Assembly (NCBI GenBank): GCA_947462535.1
Contig: CANHPN010000028.1
Location: 1 to 32,370, forward strand
DNA: 32,370 nucleotides
Direction: 5' to 3'
Source: Akkermansiaceae bacterium
GTDB taxonomy: Bacteria; Verrucomicrobiota; Verrucomicrobiia; Verrucomicrobiales; Akkermansiaceae
Shown here: positions 7,082 to 14,693 of the stretch, one piece after another
How positions within the stretch are numbered: position 1 is the first letter of the stretch
Layout of the letters: every line of letters begins with the position of its first letter
The notes under the pieces: generated by a model
Told to the model about the DNA's origin: nothing
Databases searched by the model: none
The model's input: the letters and a program-made list of their open reading frames with translations, nothing else
Translations under genes and position numbers: made by a program

Positions 7082-7972
7082 ATGACCGACTGCGACGAGA
7101 TCGCTTTTTTCGATTTCCAAGCCACGGAGAAAAGCGCTTCTCCCCGGACCTTGGCGAACTACCGGGATGCGCTCGCGGTCTATCAGAAATGGCGGGGCGG
7201 GAAATTCGGCGGCTGGCGCGACGAGGCGGCGGATGATTTCCGCGACTATCTGTTCGCGCTTATGAAGCAGGGATTCAAGCGCGCGACCATCCGCCTCCGG
7301 TTCGCCGCGCTGCGCTCGTTTTACAAATTCCTCGTACTGCGCCGCGGGCTGGCGCGCAGCCCGGTGGCCGAGGTGCAACTGCCGAAACCCGAACGTGGCC
7401 TGCCGGTGGTGCTGACGCTCTCACAGATCGACGAGCTGCTAGGTATGCCGCTGCGGGACGCCCCGGACAAGAAAGCCCCGCCGTGGCTGCCGCTGCGCGA
7501 TGCGGCCATCCTCGAGCTGTTCTACTCCTGCGGGCTACGGATTTCCGAGCTGCTAGCACTGGATGTGAAGCACCTCGATTTCATCGGCGAAACCGTGCGG
7601 GTCTTGGGAAAAGGCTCGAAAGAGCGCATCGTCCCGATCGGCGGACCGGCGATCAACGCCATCCAGCGCTACCGCCAGGAAGCGGCGGTCACCTCCGGGC
7701 CGCTGTTTCTCAGCATCCGCAAGCGCCGCATCACCCAGCAGGCGGTGGATCAGCTGCTCAAGAAATACCTCAAGCGCAGCAGCATCCCCTTCGCCATCAG
7801 CCCGCATAAACTCCGTCACAGCTTCGCCACCCACCTGCTAGACGCCGGGGCGGATCTCCGCAGCGTGCAGGCGCTGCTCGGCCACGCATCGCTTTCCACC
7901 ACGCAAATCTACACCCACGTGACCAAGGAGCGCCTCAAACAAGCCTACGACACCGCCCACCCAAGAGCGTGA
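7082..7972 (+). CDS. Tyrosine site-specific recombinase of the XerC/XerD type
   Basis: A 296-residue integrase of the normal Xer length. The N-terminal core-binding (SAM-like) domain covers about 5-95 (SPRTLANYRDALAVYQKW, then FAALRSFYKFLVLRRGLARSPV). The catalytic domain has the full set of residues: Arg153 (GLRISELLAL), Lys177 (GKGSKER), His242 and Arg245 (HKLRHSFATHLL), His268 (LLGHASLSTTQ) and nucleophile Tyr277 (QIYTHV). The core Xer-like motifs and lack of neighbouring phage genes suggest a chromosome-dimer-resolution recombinase, but XerC and XerD cannot be told apart here. The TGA overlaps the next gene's GTG. Confidence 0.9.
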   Translation: MTDCDEIAFFDFQATEKSASPRTLANYRDALAVYQKWRGGKFGGWRDEAADDFRDYLFALMKQGFKRATIRLRFAALRSFYKFLVLRRGLARSPVAEVQLPKPERGLPVVLTLSQIDELLGMPLRDAPDKKAPPWLPLRDAAILELFYSCGLRISELLALDVKHLDFIGETVRVLGKGSKERIVPIGGPAINAIQRYRQEAAVTSGPLFLSIRKRRITQQAVDQLLKKYLKRSSIPFAISPHKLRHSFATHLLDAGADLRSVQALLGHASLSTTQIYTHVTKERLKQAYDTAHPRA

Positions 7973-8670
7973 AACCCATTCTCGTGAACCTCGCCTGCAT
8001 CCTGAGTTTTTTCGGCATTTCCGCGTGCGCGACGCGTGCTCCGCTGCCCGCCTGTCCGGGCAGAGCCGAGCTCTCCGGCCGCATCCGTGCCAAGCCGGAG
8101 CTAGCGGTGCTGTTCGTGGGTAACAGCTACAGCTTCGGGGCGCCCAAGGCGTTTTCAAAACTCGCCGCCGCGCAGGGTAAAAAAGTGCGCGTCGGTCACG
8201 CGACCTACGGCGGCTGGACGCTCAAAATGCACGCCGCCAACGAGCCGACGCTGCGAAAAATCCGCGACGGCCGCTGGGACATCGTCGTCATCCAGGAGCA
8301 AAGCCTGATCCCGGCGATGCCCTCGGCAAAACGCGAGGCGGAGATGTTTCCGCCGTTGCGCCAGCTCGTCCGGGAAACCCGTCAAGGCGGTGCCGTGCCG
8401 GTGCTCTATCAGACATGGGGCCGCCGCGACGGAGATCCGGTATTGCGGCAGGACGACTTCCACGCGATGAACGCCCGGCTCCGCACCGGCTATCAGGCGG
8501 CGGCGGAAAACGCGGGCGGAATAGTTGTCGTGCCCGTCGGCGATGCCTGGGAGCGCGAGATTTCCGCAGGCCGGGGCGGAGTGCTTTTCATGGACGACGG
8601 CAGCCACCCCACACCGCGCGCGAACGAATTGATCGCCGAGACCTTCTTCGCGGCGTTCTTCCGCGAGTGA
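7969..8670 (+). CDS. SGNH/GDSL-like hydrolase lipoprotein
   Basis: A 233-residue protein starting with GTG that overlaps the recombinase TGA (GTGA). The signal peptide ends GISAC with Cys20 as the probable lipid site. The esterase-like core has LAVLFVGNSYSFG (block I, Ser53), a Gly at YGGWTLKMH, IVVIQEQS, and a C-terminal DDGSHPTPRANEL (block V, Asp210 and His213), together consistent with an SGNH catalytic triad. Likely a periplasmic or outer-membrane esterase acting on sugar acyl groups or lipids; the substrate is unknown. Block III Asn is not obvious, so catalysis is likely but not certain. Confidence 0.75.
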   Translation: MKPILVNLACILSFFGISACATRAPLPACPGRAELSGRIRAKPELAVLFVGNSYSFGAPKAFSKLAAAQGKKVRVGHATYGGWTLKMHAANEPTLRKIRDGRWDIVVIQEQSLIPAMPSAKREAEMFPPLRQLVRETRQGGAVPVLYQTWGRRDGDPVLRQDDFHAMNARLRTGYQAAAENAGGIVVVPVGDAWEREISAGRGGVLFMDDGSHPTPRANELIAETFFAAFFRE

Positions 8671-8671
8671 C

Positions 8672-9229
8672 TTATTTCCTCGGAATCGTCAGCGACTGGC
8701 CCGGGTGGATGAGAGTGCCGGAAATGCGGTTGGCGCTCTTGATTGCAGAAATCGACGATCCGGTGCGGCTCGCGATGGCGGAGAGCGAGTCGCCGTTCTT
8801 GACGACGTAACGCGTCGATTGCGGTTTCTGCTTGGCCTTGGTTTTCACCACGACCGGCTTGGATTTGATCCCGACGGGCTCGGATTTCGACGCAGTGGAT
8901 TTCGACTTGGACGCCACCTGGGTTTGCGAAATGACCGGAGCCGGCTTGGAGGTGCCTGCCGAAGGGAGCGGGATGGAGTTTTGCGGAGGTTGTTCGTTTT
9001 GAGCGATTTGCGGCAGATTGTCGGACTGCGATTCGTGCGGCGATGGCGCGCTGCCGGGCTTGCGCCACTTCGAAGGATTGTCGGCCCACTCCTCGACATA
9101 ACGCCCGTTTTTGTCAAAAGGCCCGGTGCCCGCGAGCTGGGTCCCGCCGCTGCCCCGGCCGGAGTTGGCGCAGCTGGAAAATGCGAGGACGAATGCGCAG
9201 GATGCGGAAATCCAAAGAACCGTTTTCAT
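8672..9229 (-). CDS. LysM-domain lipoprotein
   Basis: A 185-residue protein. The frame is open further upstream, but ATG at 9227-9229 gives a proper signal peptide, MKTVLWISASCAFVLAFSSC, with Cys20 as lipid site. A long linker rich in Ser, Lys, Pro and Gln (about 25-140, with repeated SKS/SKP segments) leads to one C-terminal LysM module: RYVVKNGDSLSAIASRTG, then ISAIKSANRI and LIHPGQSLTIP. LysM binds peptidoglycan N-acetylglucosamine, so this protein probably ties a membrane to the cell wall. It has no enzymatic domain. Its promoter must lie in the 150 bp shared with the divergent tRNA gene. Confidence 0.85.
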   Translation of the reverse strand: MKTVLWISASCAFVLAFSSCANSGRGSGGTQLAGTGPFDKNGRYVEEWADNPSKWRKPGSAPSPHESQSDNLPQIAQNEQPPQNSIPLPSAGTSKPAPVISQTQVASKSKSTASKSEPVGIKSKPVVVKTKAKQKPQSTRYVVKNGDSLSAIASRTGSSISAIKSANRISGTLIHPGQSLTIPRK

Positions 9230-9381
9230 GCGGGGAATGATGAGGCATCCGGCGGCTTTGGCAAAAGCATAGTTAATCGGCCGGGATATTTTTTCCGAAA
9301 CAGCGCCCAAGCCGGCCGCGCGAAACTTCAACCTTGCGCCGGGTCCCGCCAGATGGCAGGAAATCCTGCGCGGGGACGTGA

Positions 9382-9454
9382 GGGGCATTAGCTCAGTTGG
9401 TAGAGCGCTTCGTTCGCAATGAAGAGGTCAGGAGTTCGAATCTCCTATGCTCCA
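9382..9454 (+). tRNA. tRNA-Ala (anticodon CGC)
   Basis: A full cloverleaf of 73 bases. The acceptor stem GGGGCAT pairs with ATGCTCC and contains a G3-U70 pair, the alanine identity element. The D arm is GCTC...GAGC. The anticodon stem CTTCG/TGAAG encloses the loop TTCGCAA with anticodon CGC, which reads GCG. The T arm is AGGAG-TTCGAAT-CTCCT and the discriminator base is A. CCA is not encoded. Two minus-strand frames crossing this gene are antisense artefacts. Confidence 0.97.
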
Positions 9455-9724
9455 CTCCTGGTTCTTCTCGCTGGCATCTTCCTTCAGCCCCGCGAATAAA
9501 CGTCTGCTGAAGCCACACCAGCATCCAGAGGTAAATCCCGAGACACATGATTCGCTGGGGCACGTCATTGAGGTAGGGAAACCACAAGCGCCCCTTGGAT
9601 TGTGCGGCATCGACCCAACCCTTTCGGATTTTAAACACAAGGAGACTAAACCCAAACGGCTATACACGGAAGATGCTCCGCCAGTTTCACCCACGGATTT
9701 GACGGAAGAGGTTGGAATATGATG
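9455..9724. other. Lower-GC tRNA-flanking segment without a supportable gene
   Basis: About 270 bp with GC near 52 %, against above 60 % on both sides. Both strands are partly open. The minus frame contains a plausible membrane-like stretch (MCLGIYLWMLVWLQ) but continues into the tRNA antisense; the plus frame begins inside the tRNA. Neither has recognisable domains. It may be the remnant of a small element once integrated next to the tRNA, though no copy of the tRNA 3' end longer than 7 bp is seen. Confidence 0.4.
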
Positions 9725-9737
9725 GATGTTCGCGATT

Positions 9738-10889
9738 TCACCTCCGCCGGGCGGGAGTCCTTCTAGCAGAAGCGATTTCCACGATGAGGCGGTGGAGGAC
9801 GAGTCGGTGGTCGAGGCCGGTGGTGACGAGCGACTGGTCCGCCTTGAGGGTGGCTTCCATGACGTGCTGGAGTCCGGCGAGCTCGAAGTTTTTCGAGTTC
9901 TCGGCGGCGAGGAAGATCGGGAACACGTTCACGCCGGAGCCGTCTTTTTTCTGCGGCAGCCAGGCGCGGTCGGCTTCGGGCAGGCGGTTGAGGCCGCCGG
10001 AAAAGGCCGGGTAGTTGCCGGTGGGCACCTTGAATTTCTCGATGATCAGCTTGGCCATGAACAGGTTCCTCACCACGCTGATGATCGAGGCGCGCATGAT
10101 GCCGATGGCGGATTCGTCTGCTTCGAGCTGTTGGTCGATGAGCTGGATGGCGCGCGAGGCATTGCCCATCTGGATGGCCTTGCCGATTTCAAAAACGACG
10201 GCGGCGCGGCTGAGCGGGACGAGCACGCGGACGTCGTCCTCGGTGATTTCGCGGCGCTCTGAGCCCAGATAGAGATCGAGTTTTTCCAGCTCGTTGCCGA
10301 TCTGTTGGGACTGCTCGCCGGCGAGCATGACGAAGAGCGCCATGGCGTCGCGGTCGAAGGTGAGGCCGAGTTCGCGGGCGCGCTTGGTGACGAGCGAGGC
10401 GACTTGGTCCTGCCAATCGTCGCGGCTGGTGTCGATGCGGTCGTGGACTTGGACGTCGGCGGCTTTTTCGATGAATTTCCAGAACCCGCGGCGCTTGTCG
10501 ACGCCTTGGGCGGTGAGTAGGAATTTCACCCCGTCCGGGATGCCTTTTTCGAGCGTGGTGCGGAGGCTTTCGACGCCGGCTTCGGTGCGTTGGGAGCGGC
10601 CGGTGACATTGTCGGCGAGGAAATTCGCGTTGCGCAGCCAGACCACCTTGTCGCCGCCGAACATCGGGATGGTCAGCAGCGCTTGGATGGTGGAGGAACA
10701 AATCTCGTAGGCGGATTCGGAGTTGTCGGCGATGCCGTCAATGGTTTCGTGGGTGAAACCGTCGTCCACGCCATTGGTGAGCTGGTTGTAGAGCAGCAGC
10801 GCTTTTTCGCGGACGAGGCCTTCATCGCTGCCGACGACCGCGAAAAAATTTCCGGCGTTCTGGGGTGATGTCTTTGCTTTCGCGGCCAC
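9738..10889 (-). CDS. holA: DNA polymerase III subunit delta
   Basis: A 383-residue clamp-loader subunit. The N-terminal AAA-like domain lacks a Walker A motif, as usual for delta: FFAVVGSDEGLVREKALLLYNQL, then IPMFGGDKVVWLRNANFLADN, then DGVKFLLTAQGVDKRRGFWKFIEK. The middle and C-terminal collar contain AGEQSQQIGNELEKLDLYLG and ITEDDVRVLVPLSRAAVVFEIGKAIQMGNASRAIQLIDQQLEADESA, typical for HolA. It opens the sliding clamp within the DnaX complex. AGGA lies 9 bp before the ATG. tadA lies upstream on the same strand, 42 bp away. Confidence 0.92.
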   Translation of the reverse strand: MAAKAKTSPQNAGNFFAVVGSDEGLVREKALLLYNQLTNGVDDGFTHETIDGIADNSESAYEICSSTIQALLTIPMFGGDKVVWLRNANFLADNVTGRSQRTEAGVESLRTTLEKGIPDGVKFLLTAQGVDKRRGFWKFIEKAADVQVHDRIDTSRDDWQDQVASLVTKRARELGLTFDRDAMALFVMLAGEQSQQIGNELEKLDLYLGSERREITEDDVRVLVPLSRAAVVFEIGKAIQMGNASRAIQLIDQQLEADESAIGIMRASIISVVRNLFMAKLIIEKFKVPTGNYPAFSGGLNRLPEADRAWLPQKKDGSGVNVFPIFLAAENSKNFELAGLQHVMEATLKADQSLVTTGLDHRLVLHRLIVEIASARRTPARRR

Positions 10890-10931
10890 GGGAGTTTCCT
10901 AAAGGGATGGGGAGAGGTCTGCAAGCGGCGA

Positions 10932-11459
10932 TCAATTCGGCGACTCCGGCGAATCGCCCAGCCGCTCGGATTTCTTCCTCTCACGGGCTTCGCGGAAGAA
11001 ACTTTGGAGCAAATACAGGCATTCCTCGCCGAGCACGCCGGGCGTCACGTCGCAGCGGTGGTTGAGCGGGGGATTGGCTTCGAGCAGGTTGATCCAGCTG
11101 CCGGCGGCTCCCGCTTTCGGGTCAGGGCAGCCGAAAACGACGCGCTCCGGCCGGCAATGGACGATTGCTCCGGCGCACATCGGGCAGGGCTCCTTGGTGA
11201 CGTAGAGCGTGCATTTTTCTAACCGCCAGTCGCCGAGCGCTTCCTGCGCGGCGGTCAGTGCGAGCATCTCTGCGTGGGCGGTGGCGTCCTTGAGCGTTTC
11301 CACCTGGTTCCAGGCTCGGGAAATGATCCTGCTCTCGCGCACCACCACGGCACCGACCGGGACTTCCCCGGCAGCATAGGCCTTGCGGGCCTCACGCAGC
11401 GCCTGGCCCATGAAGTAAGTGTCGCTGTGCAGATCAATGATTGAGGCTTCGTCTTCCAC
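10932..11459 (-). CDS. tadA: tRNA-specific adenosine deaminase
   Basis: A 175-residue zinc deaminase that converts A34 of tRNA-Arg(ACG) to inosine. The zinc-binding and catalytic motifs are intact: HAE (His62, Glu64) in ATAHAEMLAL, and PCPMCAGA (Cys92, Cys95). The usual N-terminal MGQALREARKAYAAGEVPVGAVVV is present, and the C-terminal region with NHRCDVTPGVLGEECLYLLQSFFR is standard. The GTG at 11457-11459 gives the longest frame; ATG at 11411 (MGQALREA) is an equally plausible start matching the minimum family length. The start region faces the divergent RAYT gene. Confidence 0.93.
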   Translation of the reverse strand: MEDEASIIDLHSDTYFMGQALREARKAYAAGEVPVGAVVVRESRIISRAWNQVETLKDATAHAEMLALTAAQEALGDWRLEKCTLYVTKEPCPMCAGAIVHCRPERVVFGCPDPKAGAAGSWINLLEANPPLNHRCDVTPGVLGEECLYLLQSFFREARERKKSERLGDSPESPN

Positions 11460-11488
11460 GCCGGAGGGGTAACGGATGGCGTGGCGGG

Positions 11489-12646
11489 ATGCACGCGGAT
11501 TTGATGCTCATTTCTCGAAGCCCCCGGGCGGTTACATTTTCCCTGATTTCCGGCGAAAGTCTGCTGGACAAGTCCGAGACGGAATTAGAAAATGACCCGG
11601 TGATTTACCACTGCATTTCGCGGGTGGTTGATCGGCGCTTTGTTTTCGGAAGGGAGGAAAAGGAAAAGTTCCGAACCTTGATGCGGATGCAGGAGAATTT
11701 CACGGGCTGCCGGGTAGCTTCCTACTGCCTGATGAACAATCACTTCCATATTCTCCTGGAGGTGCCGCCGATGGCGGAGGGGGGGCTTTCGGATGAAGCT
11801 CTTTTGAAACGTTTGTCGGCGATTTACAGTGAGGCGTTGGTGGCGGAGGTGGCTGCGGAACTGGCAGGGGCGCGACAGCAGGTGAAGGATGGCCCGGGTG
11901 AGGAGTTGCTGCTGGTGGGGCGGATTCATGAGCGCTTCACCTACCGGATGCATGATCTGGGCGAGTTCATGAAGGGCCTGCTGCAGCGTTACACGCAGTG
12001 GCATAACCGGATGCATTCGCGGACGGGACGCCTGTGGGAGGACCGTTTCAAGAGCGTGATCGTGGAGGACGGGGTGGCGGCGAAGACGATGGCGGCCTAT
12101 ATTGATCTGAACCCGGTGCGGGCGGGAATGGTGAAAGACCCGGCGGATTATCGCTGGAGCAGTTACGGCGAGGCGATCGGGGGCGGGGCGAAAGGGAATG
12201 GGAAGAAGGCGCGGGCCGGTTTGGTGCGTGCGCTGCGGGCTCACCAGGGCTGCGGAGCGGATGATTCTTTATGGGCGAACGACGTTTCGCGGGAATACCG
12301 TAAGCTGTTGATGGCAGGCGCGGTGGAGAAAACCGAGACGCGGACCGGCAGGAGCGGGGCCGAGGAAGCGAGGCGGACGGGCAAGGGTATGAACGCGGCG
12401 GAAGCGGCGCGCGAGAAGGAGTGCGCGAGCGAGCTGTCGACGGGCCGGATGCTGCAGTGCCGGATCCGCTATTTCACGGACGGCGCGGTGATCGGCAGCC
12501 GGAGTTTCGTGAACGAGGCGTTTGAGAAATCGCGGGAGCGCTTCGGTCCAAAACGCAGGGACGGGGCCAGGAAACTGAGAGGAGCCGCATCGGGTGCTGC
12601 CGGGACTTTGTGGAGTTTGAAGGATCTGAGGAAAGAAATTGGTTAG
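11489..12646 (+). CDS. REP-associated (IS200-like, HUH) tyrosine transposase, long form
   Basis: About 385 residues. The HUH domain is clear: PVIYHCISRVVDRRFVFG at the start, MNNHFHILLEVP with the metal-binding His85 and His87, and FMKGLLQRYTQWHNRMH with probable nucleophile Tyr168. TGRLWEDRFKSVIVED and YIDLNPVRAGMVKDPADYRWSSY follow, as in RAYT proteins. A C-terminal extension of about 130 residues ends in a region with RMLQCRIRYFTDGAVIGSRSFV. No insertion-sequence ends are seen, consistent with a single-copy domesticated RAYT that handles dispersed palindromes. The frame opens at 11441, overlapping tadA; ATG at 11489 is a compromise start, and a later one is possible. Confidence 0.88.
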   Translation: MHADLMLISRSPRAVTFSLISGESLLDKSETELENDPVIYHCISRVVDRRFVFGREEKEKFRTLMRMQENFTGCRVASYCLMNNHFHILLEVPPMAEGGLSDEALLKRLSAIYSEALVAEVAAELAGARQQVKDGPGEELLLVGRIHERFTYRMHDLGEFMKGLLQRYTQWHNRMHSRTGRLWEDRFKSVIVEDGVAAKTMAAYIDLNPVRAGMVKDPADYRWSSYGEAIGGGAKGNGKKARAGLVRALRAHQGCGADDSLWANDVSREYRKLLMAGAVEKTETRTGRSGAEEARRTGKGMNAAEAAREKECASELSTGRMLQCRIRYFTDGAVIGSRSFVNEAFEKSRERFGPKRRDGARKLRGAASGAAGTLWSLKDLRKEIG

Positions 12647-12731
12647 TTTCCGTCAGCAACCTTGATTCGCCTTGGAAGCCGGGAAAAAATTTCCGTGTCC
12701 CGCTGCGGGATTCGTGGTTTTTATCGGCTCC

Positions 12732-13400
12732 GTGATCCCCAAGAATTTCCGAGACCGTGTCATCGCCCCTTCGCTGCTGGCGGCGGATTTTTCCTGCATC
12801 GGCGATGAAGTCAGCCGGGCGATCCATGCCGGCGCGGACTGGATGCATCTGGATGTGATGGACGGGCATTTCGTGGAAAACATTTCCTTCGGCCCTGCCA
12901 TCGTCCAAGCGGTGCACGAGTCGAATGACATCTTCCTCGATGTCCACCTCATGATTTCGCGGCCGGACCGCTATTTGCAGCAGTTCATCGCCGCCGGTTC
13001 GGACCTGATTTCGGTCCACGTGGAGGCGGAGCACGATGTCGCGGAAACCCTGCGCCGCATCCGCGAGGCGGGTTGCCAGGCGGGGCTCGCGCTCAATCCC
13101 GCCACGCCGATCAGCGTGGTGGAGCCGTTTCTCGGGGAAATCGACCTGCTCCTCTGCATGACTGTCGTCCCAGGCTTCGGCGGGCAGTCTTTCATGCCGG
13201 AGGTGTTGGAGAAGATCACCGCCGTCGCGCGGATTCGCGAGGCGAAGGGGCTTTCGTATCACATCGAGGTCGATGGAGGCATCGACGCCATCACCGCCGC
13301 GCGCTGCTACGCCGCCGGGGGGAACGTGATGGTCGCGGGCTCATCCACCTTCGGCGCGCGGGACATGGCCGCCGCGGTGATGGCGATTCGCAACGCTTGA
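12732..13400 (+). CDS. rpe: Ribulose-phosphate 3-epimerase
   Basis: A 222-residue TIM barrel that interconverts ribulose-5-P and xylulose-5-P in the pentose phosphate pathway. Motifs in order: [38 protein letters not shown] (metal-binding His and catalytic Asp), [32 protein letters not shown], and [30 protein letters not shown] with the second catalytic Asp. The frame is open to 12672 with a TTG, but GTG at 12732 gives the normal length. The stop overlaps a short tandem repeat. Confidence 0.95.
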   Translation: MIPKNFRDRVIAPSLLAADFSCIGDEVSRAIHAGADWMHLDVMDGHFVENISFGPAIVQAVHESNDIFLDVHLMISRPDRYLQQFIAAGSDLISVHVEAEHDVAETLRRIREAGCQAGLALNPATPISVVEPFLGEIDLLLCMTVVPGFGGQSFMPEVLEKITAVARIREAKGLSYHIEVDGGIDAITAARCYAAGGNVMVAGSSTFGARDMAAAVMAIRNA

Positions 13401-13420
13401 GTTTTACACGCTTGAGTTTT
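13393..13420 (+). repeat. Tandem 13-bp direct repeat across the rpe stop codon
   Basis: ACGCTTGAGTTTT occurs at 13393-13405 and again at 13408-13420, a 15-bp period. The first copy contains the rpe stop TGA. It looks like a slippage duplication of the gene's 3' edge and sits just ahead of the methyltransferase remnant. Confidence 0.85.
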
Positions 13421-13447
13421 TCCGCACCATGCGGGGAGATCAATCAC

Positions 13448-13699
13448 ATGCCACTGATCAACCATCTCTTTTCCATCGGTTCGATCCGCAAGGCGATTTG
13501 TAAATCCTGGTATCCCTACCTCACGCGGACGCTCAAACCGGCGAAATACACCGCGCTCGATCTCAATCCCGCAGGCATCGCGTTTTGCAAGAAGCGCCAC
13601 CAGGTCGAGGGGCTGGAGTTCGTCCGGGGCGACGCGGAAAACCTGCCGTTTCCGGACAACTCGTTCGATGCCGTCATCAATGGCTTCCGGAAGCCGTGA
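13448..13699 (+). pseudogene. Remnant of a SAM-dependent methyltransferase gene
   Basis: The frame from ATG 13448 reads an N-terminal piece ([25 protein letters not shown]), then joins directly to [18 protein letters not shown] and [23 protein letters not shown], the post-I to motif III stretch of a class I methyltransferase. The glycine-rich motif I that binds S-adenosylmethionine is missing between these pieces. Everything after DAVIN is lost too, replaced by a short tail and a stop. At least two deletions in a once longer gene are the simplest reading; the residue is 83 codons. Function is very unlikely. Confidence 0.7.
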
Positions 13700-13747
13700 A
13701 ATTTCTTCGCGCTTGCGGCAGGCGCGGCAGTTGATTTCACTCCGCGC

Positions 13748-14533
13748 ATGACTCGTCCAGACGGCCGCCAGAACGACCAACTCCGCCCGATTTCCTTCAT
13801 TCCGAACGTGGCTCCCTACGCCACCGGCTCGGTGCTCGTGTCCTTCGGCGACACCCGCGTGATTTGCTCGGCGAGCATTGAGGAGGACGTGCCGCGCTGG
13901 ATGCGCGCGCAACGGGTGGAAGGCGGCTGGCTAACAGCGGAATACTCGATGCTTCCCTATTCGACGCTGGAGCGGAAATCGCGCGACATTTCCCGCGGGA
14001 AAATCGACGGCCGCTCGTCGGAAATCCAGCGCCTCATCGGTCGCGCGCTGCGGGCCTGCGTGGATTTGCAAAAAGTCGGCCAGCGCACGATCTGGATCGA
14101 CTGCGACGTCCTGCAAGCCGACGGCGGCACCCGCACCGCGTCGATCACCGGCGGTTGTGTGGCGATGGCGATCGCGCTCAACAAGCTGATGGCGGAGGGC
14201 AAGCTCAAGACATTCCCGCTCAAGAACCTCGTCGCCGCAGTGTCCGCCGGCGTTTACGAAGGTGTGCCGGTGCTGGATTTGAACTATCCGGAAGACAAGG
14301 CGGCCTCGGTCGATTTCAACGTGGTGATGACCGAGACGCTCGACTTCGTGGAAATCCAGGGTAGCGGCGAGGAAGCCGTGTTTTCCTCCGATGAAATGAC
14401 CTCGATGCTCGAGCTCTCGCGCAAGGGGGTTTCCGAGATCATCTCGCTCCAGAAAGCGGCGATCCTCACCGCCGACCGCGCCGAGCCGCTTGATCTCGCG
14501 ACCCTGACCGCGGCGTTCGGCAAGCGGCTTTGA
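13748..14533 (+). CDS. rph: Ribonuclease PH
   Basis: A 261-residue phosphorolytic 3'-5' exoribonuclease that trims tRNA 3' ends as a hexamer. Family blocks: MTRPDGRQNDQLRPISF at the N-terminus, GSVLVSFGDTRVICSASIEEDVPRWMR, GWLTAEYSMLPYST, RKSRDISRGKIDGRSSEIQRLIGRALR, IDCDVLQADGGTRTASITG (phosphate-binding loop GTR), and VLDLNYPEDKAASVDFNVVMT with catalytic acidic residues. The length is slightly above the usual 240-250. ATG at 13748 has no Shine-Dalgarno. Confidence 0.96.
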   Translation: MTRPDGRQNDQLRPISFIPNVAPYATGSVLVSFGDTRVICSASIEEDVPRWMRAQRVEGGWLTAEYSMLPYSTLERKSRDISRGKIDGRSSEIQRLIGRALRACVDLQKVGQRTIWIDCDVLQADGGTRTASITGGCVAMAIALNKLMAEGKLKTFPLKNLVAAVSAGVYEGVPVLDLNYPEDKAASVDFNVVMTETLDFVEIQGSGEEAVFSSDEMTSMLELSRKGVSEIISLQKAAILTADRAEPLDLATLTAAFGKRL

Positions 14534-14585
14534 GCACGTGATTTCCCTTGGCGAAATCCGCCTGCCGCACTAAGAAACCTGCGCC

Positions 14586-14693
14586 ATGACCCGTTCCTCC
14601 ATTGAAAAAGCCGCGATCATTTACATCGTCGCGCTGAGCCTTGTGTTCATCTGGACCGTGACCAAGGTCCTGGCGCAGTTCGGCTGGATGTGA
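14586..14693 (+). CDS. 35-residue single-pass membrane peptide
   Basis: ATG at 14586 and TGA at 14691-14693 enclose 35 codons: a short basic lead (MTRSSIEKAA), a clear membrane helix (IIYIVALSLVFIWTVTKVLA) and the end QFGWM. The stop abuts the stop of the convergent exonuclease gene (TTA at 14694-14696 on the minus strand) with no spacing, leaving no room for a terminator. The hydrophobic pattern is unlike random translation of GC-rich DNA. No homologue is recognised and no Shine-Dalgarno is visible. Confidence 0.45.
   Translation: MTRSSIEKAAIIYIVALSLVFIWTVTKVLAQFGWM

Noticed and set aside
9393-9638. Minus-strand frame running through the tRNA-Ala gene
   Set aside because: Its C-terminal part (VEHRRFELLTSS and so on) is the antisense of the tRNA, a well-known false-gene pattern.
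9671-9681. Possible attachment-site copy of the tRNA 3' end
   Set aside because: Only ATGCTCC (7 bp) matches, which is expected by chance.
9447-9722. Plus-strand frame beginning inside the tRNA
   Set aside because: The start codon lies in the tRNA 3' end, and no domain, signal peptide or neighbour supports it.
12700-12716. CCCGCTGCGGG hairpin between the RAYT gene and rpe as a REP unit
   Set aside because: The stem is only five bases, and no second copy is seen nearby.
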